Below are positions 1-7,575 of a DNA stretch of 43,356 bases, piece after piece. Origin of the DNA: Candidatus Woesearchaeota archaeon (lineage in GTDB: Archaea > Nanobdellota > Nanobdellia > Woesearchaeales > SKGA01). A program made the translations under genes and the position numbers. The notes beneath the pieces are model-generated. The model was given only the letters and a program-made list of their open reading frames with translations, was not told the origin of the DNA and ran no database searches. Position 1 is the first letter of the stretch. Each line of letters begins with the position of its first letter. Location: positions 1 through 43,356 of the forward strand of contig JAFGOT010000017.1 in the NCBI GenBank assembly GCA_016926395.1, written 5' to 3'.

Positions 1-92
1 AACATTAAAAAAAATATAAAATTAAAAAAAATATAAACTAAAAAGTGAATTCTCAATTAAAAAAAGAGAACCACTTCTTAAAAAAATGAAGA

Positions 93-1661
93 CTACAAAT
101 TTGAAATATATTCCTCAATCAATTTTAATACTTCAGGCATGGCAATTGGTAATGCTTTAACACTTCCAGCAACAGCATGTCCTCCTCCAGTCAAACGAGC
201 ATGAGGTAATTTTTCCTGAAGATAAGGAATTAATTTGTTAACATCAAACACTTCATTTTCTTGTTGTGCTCTAAATACAACAAATGCATCACTATAAACA
301 CAAGTAATAAGATTTTTTTCAATTTCAACAGCAGAATCATGAAGATTTATTGCCATCGCTCTTAATTGATAAAAATCACCTCTAAGAGTTGTTTTTTCAC
401 CATCTAAAAATTGAACTTTAAAATTACCTAGCTGTTTTGAAGTTGAATAATGCTTAACTAATCCTTTAATTTGAGCACGATCTTCTTCTAATAAAGGAAT
501 GTAAAGATTCCTTAATTCATCAAGTTTATCTCCTCTTAAAAAAGATAATAATGCAGATGTCGGTAAATTCATTTTAGTTTGATATATCTCATAGTCACCA
601 ACAAGACAAAGTTCTTCGTAATAGTCTCTAGTTGTATTAAGTTGAGATATTAATTGATTAACCTCAGGACCATCACATCTGTCAGAAACACCGCCAAGTA
701 AGGCAGGGTGTTTGTTTGGTTCTTTAAACTCATTAATCAAATTAGCAAGTTCGTATGAAAGTAAAGATGCTGAAATATTTTCTTTAACACCAACTAAATG
801 AGGATTTACATGACCGACAGTTACATTACAGACAGCACTTTTTCCATGTTCATCTAAAGGTCCTGGCTCATGATGATCAATTACAGCAACATCAGCACCA
901 AAAAGTTTTACTTTGTTGATTGCAACGATATCTTGAGTGGATGAACCATTATCAACTAACAAAACCAAAGGAGGTTTAGTGTCTGCCCGGTCCATATTCT
1001 GTAAGAATATAGATATATCCTTAGTAGCATCAATAATATCATAATAAGGAGTCCTTGAAGGATATCTTGTTAGAAAATTAGCCATAAACTTAACTAAAGG
1101 ATAGTGTTTTTTTATTAAAGGCTCAATTGCATCTTCCAAAATAAGACCAGAAGTAAAACCATCAATATCATTGTGATGACTTATAACTATTGGTCTGTGT
1201 TCAATCACGGCTTGCCTAATTAAAGTTGCAACGTGTTGCAATTTTTCTTTCATAGCATTAAAAGCAGGAGTATCAAACAATAATTTAGTATTAACAGGTT
1301 TAAATTGAGATAATTTTCTAATATTTAATCCTGCTTTGAATTTAGTTTCTTGATCGGATGAAATTTGTCTAATATCTTCTAATTTACCCTGAAGGTCACC
1401 TTCATAATGTTGCCTTTTAAAGCTAAACAAAGCAACAGAACCTTTGTTAATTTCAGGATGAGCTATTGAACCTGGAATAAATTTTACTAATTTAAAATCT
1501 TGTTCTCCATCATCTATTGTGAAAATGTTAAGACCTTGTTCAGTTCTAAAAACATCTTTAACGTAAGCTATGAGTTCATAAGTTAAACCATGAACATCTG
1601 AGTTTTTCATCTCTTCAATTGTTTCTACACGCAAAATTGCGTTTTCGTTATTTGTATTCAT
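93..1661 (-). CDS. RecJ-like DHH-family phosphoesterase/exonuclease with N-terminal OB-fold-like region
   Basis: Motifs VISHHNDIDGFTSGLIL, LLVDNGSSTQD, VIDHHEPGP and C-terminal TGGGHAVAGS (DHHA1-like). Confidence 0.85.
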   Translation of the reverse strand: MNTNNENAILRVETIEEMKNSDVHGLTYELIAYVKDVFRTEQGLNIFTIDDGEQDFKLVKFIPGSIAHPEINKGSVALFSFKRQHYEGDLQGKLEDIRQISSDQETKFKAGLNIRKLSQFKPVNTKLLFDTPAFNAMKEKLQHVATLIRQAVIEHRPIVISHHNDIDGFTSGLILEDAIEPLIKKHYPLVKFMANFLTRYPSRTPYYDIIDATKDISIFLQNMDRADTKPPLVLLVDNGSSTQDIVAINKVKLFGADVAVIDHHEPGPLDEHGKSAVCNVTVGHVNPHLVGVKENISASLLSYELANLINEFKEPNKHPALLGGVSDRCDGPEVNQLISQLNTTRDYYEELCLVGDYEIYQTKMNLPTSALLSFLRGDKLDELRNLYIPLLEEDRAQIKGLVKHYSTSKQLGNFKVQFLDGEKTTLRGDFYQLRAMAINLHDSAVEIEKNLITCVYSDAFVVFRAQQENEVFDVNKLIPYLQEKLPHARLTGGGHAVAGSVKALPIAMPEVLKLIEEYISNL

Positions 1662-1929
1662 TTTATACCTCTTAGTATAACATTTGCACTTTAAGACTAT
1701 TTATACATTACGAGTTTTTATTTAGAAAGAATTCGAGTTGTCTTATTTTGCAAATTTATCTCATATATTTTTTATTAATCTTAAATGTATAATCTGTTTT
1801 TTCTTTCTTTCAAAGGATATAAAGAATAAATGGTTTATAAATTTTACCTAAGATGATTTCAAAGCTAAGAAACGCCACAACAATAAAATTCAATAAATAC
1901 AACCCGTTAGAAAAATAATTGATAAAAAC

Positions 1930-2196
1930 CTAATAAACCCAAGCACTATGACCAACATGAATAAGCAAATCAACCTTTAATCTTTCGACTTCTAAAGGCA
2001 AATCACATGCACCAAAATTACTTCCAGACCAAATCAAAACCTTAATTTCTGGAAATTTAGAATTAATAGCATCAACAATATCTTTAGCATTTGGTTTTAG
2101 ACCATCAGGTAGTTGAATACAAACACGTTTAGGTCGAGATTCTTCAATCTTAGCAAGAATTCGGTCAATTTCCAAATTGTAAATATCTAATGCCAT
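1930..2196 (-). pseudogene. Truncated Dph2-like protein (diphthamide biosynthesis), N-terminal ~88 aa only
   Basis: PKRVCIQLPDGLKP...GSNFGACDLPLEVERLKVDLLIHVGHS matches Dph2 domain 1 including the first cluster-ligand Cys; ORF stops directly after GHS and no Dph2-like sequence was seen in the downstream frame I read. Confidence 0.65.
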
Positions 2197-2266
2197 ATTT
2201 GTTCAAAAATATCATTTGTTTAAAATAATTATGAAAAGAATAAAAAAAATAAAAATAAAAGAAGAT

Positions 2267-3211
2267 TTATTCTTCTTTTTTTGGTTCGTCATCAGATTCT
2301 TCGTCAGATTCTTCGTCATCAGCAACGCCAGACTCTTCTAAGTCTTCTTCTGCTTCTTCATCAAAGTCTTCAGAATTTTCATCTTCTTCTTCAGTTGCGT
2401 TTGGAAGTTCTTCAGATTCTTTATCATCAGCAACAGATTCAGATTCAGAAAAATCAGAATCATCAACATCTTCAGTTAATTCATCAACTGCTTTATCTTC
2501 TGCATCTTCTTGAGTAACATCAGCGTCAGTTTCGGATTTTTCATCTTCAACTGCATGAGCTACACCTTTGTCTTTCTTTCGAATAACAACTTTTTCAGAA
2601 ACAACTTCTTTGTCAGTTACGACAATGTCGGTATTTTCTAGAAGTTTAACTGCTTTTAGGTCTACACCTCGAATAGGGAAGATTTTACCACAAGCATCTT
2701 TGACAGTTTTTTGGATTTTACCATCACTAACTTCTTTAAAGATTTCTTCAACAGTTTTAGTAAAAGCGTATTCTCGAATTAATCTTCTTGCTTCAAGTCT
2801 TAGAGCAGACTGAACTGAATTAGTACCATGATTATTAGTAATAATAATCGGCTTGAATCGAAGAATTTTTTTATCACTAGTTTTAGCAAGGAAAGAATCT
2901 GAAACTTTATCTCGTCCTCGTCTTACCAAACGTTTAACAGCAGCATTAATCAAACTATAACCAACAGTTTCTGTTTGACCTTTACCTTCAACAACACTAG
3001 TAACTTTAAATTGAACGTTAACACTTTGTTTTCGCATACTTCTAGTTATAGTGGAAAGATTTGAAGTAATATACTTACCATTTAATTCTTCAGCTTCACT
3101 TACATAGGATTCACCAAGCATTACTTCACCAAATGATTTTGGAGCGTAAATAGGGAACCACTTTTTCTTCTTAACTTTTGCAACTACAGTTTTTCTTTTT
3201 TTTGGAGCCAT
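2267..3211 (-). CDS. rps3ae: 30S ribosomal protein eS1 (S3Ae) with long acidic C-terminal extension
   Basis: KKKWFPIYAPKSFGEVMLGES, RLVRRGRDKVSDSF, IIITNNHGTNSVQSALRLEARRLI typical of S3Ae; followed by ~90 aa rich in D/E/S. Confidence 0.9.
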   Translation of the reverse strand: MAPKKRKTVVAKVKKKKWFPIYAPKSFGEVMLGESYVSEAEELNGKYITSNLSTITRSMRKQSVNVQFKVTSVVEGKGQTETVGYSLINAAVKRLVRRGRDKVSDSFLAKTSDKKILRFKPIIITNNHGTNSVQSALRLEARRLIREYAFTKTVEEIFKEVSDGKIQKTVKDACGKIFPIRGVDLKAVKLLENTDIVVTDKEVVSEKVVIRKKDKGVAHAVEDEKSETDADVTQEDAEDKAVDELTEDVDDSDFSESESVADDKESEELPNATEEEDENSEDFDEEAEEDLEESGVADDEESDEESDDEPKKEE

Positions 3212-3221
3212 ATTTATTCAC

Positions 3222-3323
3222 CTATCTTTGGTTTCGCTTACGCTTTTCCTTCTTCATACGTTTTCGTTGCCACTTCCAACGCATTTGACCTTTCTTTTTC
3301 CAACGTCGACTTGATCGTTTCAT
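3222..3323 (-). CDS. rpl41e: 50S ribosomal protein eL41 (33 aa, missing from ORF track)
   Basis: Minus-strand ATG at 3323..3321 translates to MKRSSRRWKKKGQMRWKWQRKRMKKEKRKRNQR*, strongly like archaeal L41e; preceded by GAGGAAAATTAAATG (SD); the downstream eS1 SD (AGGTGA) overlaps its stop codon. Confidence 0.88.
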   Translation of the reverse strand: MKRSSRRWKKKGQMRWKWQRKRMKKEKRKRNQR

Positions 3324-3363
3324 TTAATTTTCCTCGAAATTTCCTCGAAAATTTAATGGAACC

Positions 3364-3393
3364 TCAAAAAACATTGTTTTTTGTTGGTTTCAT
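3364..3393 (-). promoter_or_regulatory. 10-codon mini-ORF/hairpin in eL41-eS1 leader (MKPTKNNVF*)
   Basis: ATGAAACCAACAAAAAACAATGTTTTTTGA; CAAAAAAC-AAT-GTTTTTTG stem plus outer GAAACC/GGTTCC pairing. Confidence 0.45.
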
Positions 3394-3548
3394 TTAGTTC
3401 GTCGGTAATTTGCCTTTTTATTCAAATTAGTATATCTGGAGAAATAAGAGTAGTAATTTGTGAAGCAAACCACAATTAATACGCTTCTGATCTCTTCCTT
3501 CGCACAATAAAAAATAACGCTTAAGGGGAATTTCCCCGAAAGCTGAAT

Positions 3549-3622
3549 GCTCCGGCCGGGATTTGAACCCGAGTCCTCGGATCGAAAATCCGAGATGATT
3601 GGCCGGACTACACCACCGGAGC
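3549..3622 (-). tRNA. tRNA-Glu (anticodon TTC)
   Basis: GCTCCGG...CCGGAGC acceptor, GGTTCAAATCC T-loop, anticodon loop TTTTCGA. Confidence 0.93.
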
Positions 3623-3841
3623 AAATATGTGTGCAAAGTACTCCAGAAAGCAACTGCTTCTTGTATACTTTAACTGACAAACTACTTCATCAGCAGGTCT
3701 AGGAAATAATATTTCATTTAAAAAGGTATTGTTTTATCACAAAACCAGCTAGAAGGCCTAGAAAAGCAAAATATAAAAGGTAGAAACAAAATAAAATAGC
3801 AATAAAAAGAGACTTGAGTTATAAAATATAGGGACTAAAAC

Positions 3842-4423
3842 ATGCAATTTAAAACAGAAAGAGCAATTTCTAAAGATTATATACCTAACAAGATTCTAAC
3901 ATATATTGCTAGTGATGAAGGAAGACTTCTTGAAATAAAAGCAATAGGTGAAACAGAAATAGGCCTAAATCTTAAGACAATGTGGTATATACCATATAAT
4001 ATTTCAACAATAGTGAATTGTTACAATACAATAATCAGTGAGATTGACACATTTTCAAATATTAATTATGAAGTTGCAATTGGAAGTCAAGGAAAAAGGA
4101 AAAACAAACGAGAAGAAAGAAAAATACCCTTTTCCAGACTTGATAAAGTCATCCATCCTTTAATACTAGCGAGACCAAAAGATATTGCACTTGGAATAAA
4201 TTCCAATTATGGATCATTTTGGCTTGAAGGAGATAATATACAAGAAGGAGCAGATTTTATTGAAATTGTAAGTCCATTTAATCTAGCAAAACTCATTAGT
4301 CAATTACTTAGAAAAACAAATATCATAACAACTTCTCAAAGACAAGATATGGAAACAATCCTTGACTTATCATACGACTATTACCTAAATGAAGATAGAA
4401 ACAAAATGTTTTTAATGAAATAA
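3842..4423 (+). CDS. Hypothetical protein
   Basis: 193-aa open frame with no recognised motif. Confidence 0.6.
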   Translation: MQFKTERAISKDYIPNKILTYIASDEGRLLEIKAIGETEIGLNLKTMWYIPYNISTIVNCYNTIISEIDTFSNINYEVAIGSQGKRKNKREERKIPFSRLDKVIHPLILARPKDIALGINSNYGSFWLEGDNIQEGADFIEIVSPFNLAKLISQLLRKTNIITTSQRQDMETILDLSYDYYLNEDRNKMFLMK

Positions 4424-4430
4424 GAAATGG

Positions 4431-4504
4431 TGCACCGAGCGGGAAAGCAATAATCAAAGATTATTGGTCCCTGTCATCGCATTAAAAAATGCACCGAGCG
4501 GGAA
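4431..4504. repeat. 15-bp direct repeat TGCACCGAGCGGGAA at 4431-4445 and 4490-4504 (partial copy of tRNA-Gly 3' end)
   Basis: Exact duplicate of the 3' acceptor strand and 3' T-stem strand; palindrome CAATAATCAAAGATTATTG in the spacer. Confidence 0.85.
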
Positions 4505-4560
4505 TCGAACCCGCGCCGAAGCCTTGGCAAGGCCCCATTGTACCATTCAACCATCGGTGC
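4491..4560 (-). tRNA. tRNA-Gly (anticodon GCC)
   Basis: GCACCGA...TCGGTGC acceptor, GGTTCGATTCC T-loop, anticodon loop TTGCCAA. Confidence 0.93.
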
Positions 4561-4615
4561 GTATAAACGTAAGTATTTATTATTCCTTTTTAAAGCTTAC
4601 GCGAAAAAACAAAAT

Positions 4616-4746
4616 GTGAGCCTGCGGGGATTCAATTAGCTACAAATCTCAAACTTGTTTGTTAGAGTTGTCTAATTGTCCCAAAAATCTTTGATTTTTG
4701 AGGATGTGAAAATACCCGAAGGTGAATAGGTGAGCCTGCGGGGATT
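4616..4746. repeat. 17-bp direct repeat GTGAGCCTGCGGGGATT at 4616-4632 and 4730-4746 (partial copy of tRNA-Ile 3' end)
   Basis: Exact duplicate of the tRNA 3' end; spacer holds CAAAAATCTTTGATTTTTG and a CAATTAG/CTAATTG hairpin. Confidence 0.85.
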
Positions 4747-4840
4747 TGAACCCCGGACCACCAGCTCTCTTCGAGCGAAGACTCTCATGCGAGTCAGCGT
4801 CATATAAGACTGGCGCTCCACCGGACTAAGCTACAGGCTC
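4732..4840 (-). tRNA. Intron-containing tRNA, apparently tRNA-Ile (anticodon TAT) with ~36-nt intron at 37/38
   Basis: GAGCCTG/CAGGCTC acceptor, CGGGGTTCAAATCCCCG T-arm, CCAGT-CTTATA[TGACGCTGACTCGCATGAGAGTCTTCGCTCGAAGAG]A-GCTGG. Confidence 0.8.
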
Positions 4841-4929
4841 GGTCAAAAGTTATTCTAGAGAGCCGCCATCGATTTATAAAGGCAACGGTTAGCTAAACTT
4901 TATAAATAAACTTTATTTAAAAACAATAT

Positions 4930-5805
4930 ATGAAAAGGGTTGAGCAAAGTTCTAGATTTAACGAAGTTGTTAAAGTATTCGAAAGATACGGTTTTGGACA
5001 TTTTTTTAATGGAAATAGAAAGATGTCTGAAAGTTTACAAGAAAATCCTGAAAAAAGATTGCAAAAAGCTCTTAAACATCTAGGAGGCGGATTCTTACTT
5101 GGAGGAATTTTTTTAGCACACAGAGTAGATTTGATTCCTAATAGTTATTGCAAAGAACTTAGCAGAATAAAAGACAATGGACCAGTCTATAAGTTCGAAT
5201 ATATTGAAAAAACAATAATAAAAGACTATAGTCGACCAGTAAATACTGTATTTGATAAGATGTGGGAAAAACCCGTTGAAAGCGACACATTAACTCAAAT
5301 TCACAAAGCAAAACTAACAAATGGAGAAATAGTTTTTGTTAAAGTAATAAAAGAAAAGGCGATCGAACAAGTAAAAGATGATATAATAATTGCAAAATAT
5401 TTGGCTGAAGAAAGTAATGACGATAGAATAAAAGAAGTGGTTAAAGAATTTTCTGAACATTTCAATAAAAAGAAAACACTTAGAGCAGAACAAACATTTT
5501 TAGAAAATAGTGCTCAAGCATATGGTAGCGATTATCTTCCAACACCAATAGAACACTTATGCACCGATAAAGTTTTGATGTTCACATTTCAAAAAAATAA
5601 AGTAAAAAGTAAAAATCAATACGCAAGCATACAAAAAGAAATTAAAACAATCAAAGGAGAAATTATCTTGCTAATAATAGGAATATTAACTACATTAATA
5701 ACCATCGGAATAAAAGGACACATAAAAAACATGGGAGGTTTAATTGGAATAACAATAATAATTGTTGCGCTAATGATAGGTATCCAATCTAAACTAAGAA
5801 AATGA
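4930..5805 (+). CDS. UbiB/ABC1-kinase-like protein lacking the catalytic C-lobe; C-terminal TM segments
   Basis: LGGGFLLGGIFLAHRVDLIPNSYCKELSRIKDNGPV...HKAKLTNGEIVFVKVI aligns with the UbiB N-lobe; no catalytic-loop/metal motif; ends in two TM helices. Confidence 0.65.
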   Translation: MKRVEQSSRFNEVVKVFERYGFGHFFNGNRKMSESLQENPEKRLQKALKHLGGGFLLGGIFLAHRVDLIPNSYCKELSRIKDNGPVYKFEYIEKTIIKDYSRPVNTVFDKMWEKPVESDTLTQIHKAKLTNGEIVFVKVIKEKAIEQVKDDIIIAKYLAEESNDDRIKEVVKEFSEHFNKKKTLRAEQTFLENSAQAYGSDYLPTPIEHLCTDKVLMFTFQKNKVKSKNQYASIQKEIKTIKGEIILLIIGILTTLITIGIKGHIKNMGGLIGITIIIVALMIGIQSKLRK

Positions 5806-6089
5806 TTTTAATATATTTCTGGATTGCAATAATAATTTTTTCGGGTTGGGCAATTGCAAGATTTGCATACAATGCAATTTTAAAATCAGAAAAGGAATTA
5901 AGCCCAGAGCACATACATGTTAATGTCTGTCCCATTTGTGGAAGTTTAGAAACCACAACAACCGCAGAGAACACAACCCTAGGACTTAATTACAAATGTA
6001 AAAAATGCCTTTATGTTGGTACAATGCTTGAGATGAATTTGGTACAAGCAAAAAAATACGAAGAAATGAGAATAAAAAAAGAAAAATAA
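5802..6089 (+). CDS. Small membrane protein with zinc-ribbon (CPICG...CKKC)
   Basis: N-terminal TM; CPICGS and CKKCLY motifs; ATGA overlap with upstream gene. Confidence 0.6.
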   Translation: MILIYFWIAIIIFSGWAIARFAYNAILKSEKELSPEHIHVNVCPICGSLETTTTAENTTLGLNYKCKKCLYVGTMLEMNLVQAKKYEEMRIKKEK

Positions 6090-6092
6090 AAA

Positions 6093-7037
6093 CTATCTAA
6101 ATTTTCTGTTTCTATCTTTTTTAACCTGACAACCACCACTTGGAAGATGTTTAATTATCTCATCAAGATCGACTTTAACAGATTCTTTTTCTTTTAAAAA
6201 ATATGCAATGTGTTTAGCAACAAGACTTGATTTTTCATTACCTTGTTCAATTTCAACAAAAGTCTTACAATGAGCTTTAACAGCATCTAACGGACCTGAT
6301 AAAACCAAGTAAGAGTCGTCAAGGTTTAAAATTCCTATTCCAAAATCCATAACTGGTTGAATATAATTTGTTTCTCCTCTAATCATAAAACTTCCTTTAG
6401 GCATAAACTCTCCAGAATTAGCTTCTTTTGAAACTTGATCAGGTTTGACAAAGAAAACATCGCTAGTTCCTAAACCTGCTTTCCAAGCCCTAGAATGAAC
6501 TGCAGTAAAAGCAGCTGCTTCGAATACTGTTTGAGTTGGAAAACCCCTTGTATCGACAGGATCGCCATCTTGAGAATCATCATCCTCTAACTCATTAACA
6601 GGTTTTGGAATTGGTTTGTAGTCATCGCCCAAAAGCCTCTTTACATCGTCTCGATTGGATTTTATTACAACAAAAGGCGAACCTGCCATGTCAGTGTGAA
6701 AAACTAAATCAGGATTATCAGTATGTTTCTTAATAATTATTTCATTAGTAGTTGCATCACGTCCAGCAATAACTAAATAACCATCGGAACTTATGAACCA
6801 TTTAAATTTTTCAAACCACTGTTTTTTAGAATTATCAATATGTTTAATTAAGGATTCGTGTTTGGAAACAACAACTTCATCTTTCTTCTTTTCAAAAGTT
6901 TCTAGAGTTTTTTTTACTCCAACTACTTTTCTCTTTGCCTTTTTGCCATCTTCAAAATAAAGAGCAGCATTTTCGTCAATTGATTTATTTAGATAAAGAG
7001 TTACTTCAACCATAACAGCATAAGAAATCACAAGCAT
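6093..7037 (-). CDS. Stand-alone NFACT-R (DUF814) domain RNA-binding protein
   Basis: KWFEKFKWFISSDGYLVIAGRDATTNEIIIKKHTDNPDLVFHTDMAGSPFVVIK and GSFMIRGETNYI. Confidence 0.8.
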   Translation of the reverse strand: MLVISYAVMVEVTLYLNKSIDENAALYFEDGKKAKRKVVGVKKTLETFEKKKDEVVVSKHESLIKHIDNSKKQWFEKFKWFISSDGYLVIAGRDATTNEIIIKKHTDNPDLVFHTDMAGSPFVVIKSNRDDVKRLLGDDYKPIPKPVNELEDDDSQDGDPVDTRGFPTQTVFEAAAFTAVHSRAWKAGLGTSDVFFVKPDQVSKEANSGEFMPKGSFMIRGETNYIQPVMDFGIGILNLDDSYLVLSGPLDAVKAHCKTFVEIEQGNEKSSLVAKHIAYFLKEKESVKVDLDEIIKHLPSGGCQVKKDRNRKFR

Positions 7038-7055
7038 ATAAAAAAGCTACTAATT

Positions 7056-7502
7056 TTAACAAGTTGCTAGAGAAGTCTGACTAAAACCTTCACATTCAAC
7101 CAAGTCACCATCATAATTAACTAAAGGTAAGAAATCTAACTCTATACCCCCTCCACTGTAAATAAAAGGAATACTTCTTTCAAGAGCTTCACCATTAATC
7201 ATAGAAGAATCTTTAACAGCTAATTCTAAATCACCAATCTCACTTGAAGATTTAATTCGAACCGCATTAATACGAGCTTTACCTACATTCTTAACGTTAA
7301 AAGTTAATTTGCCATCAGCATAACAAATGTTTCCATTATTTTGTATTTTAACAGAAGCACAAGCAGTAGCTAAATCTACAGAGTTGTCAACTACGGCATC
7401 CGCACTCCAATTCATAATCATAGCGCCTAAAGCTACAGCGAATGCAATTAGAAGAACTGTCGCAATTAAAGGAGACATTGCTTTTTTTGAGCTGAACAAC
7501 AT
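7056..7502 (-). CDS. Type IV pilin-like protein with class III signal sequence
   Basis: MLFSSKKAMSPLIATVLLIAFAVALGAMIMNW. Confidence 0.75.
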   Translation of the reverse strand: MLFSSKKAMSPLIATVLLIAFAVALGAMIMNWSADAVVDNSVDLATACASVKIQNNGNICYADGKLTFNVKNVGKARINAVRIKSSSEIGDLELAVKDSSMINGEALERSIPFIYSGGGIELDFLPLVNYDGDLVECEGFSQTSLATC

Positions 7503-7575
7503 ATAAGTAAGCTGGATAATCAGAGTATTTAAAGGTTTTGAATAAAATAGATATCATTTAACAGTAGCAAAACAC

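Noticed and set aside
2281-2813. Plus-strand ORFs 2281-2517 and 2568-2813
   Set aside because: Antisense to the eS1 gene; the first is a low-complexity Q/L frame opposite the acidic tail.
3390-3680. Minus ORFs 3390-3680 and 3427-3636
   Set aside because: They run straight through the tRNA-Glu gene.
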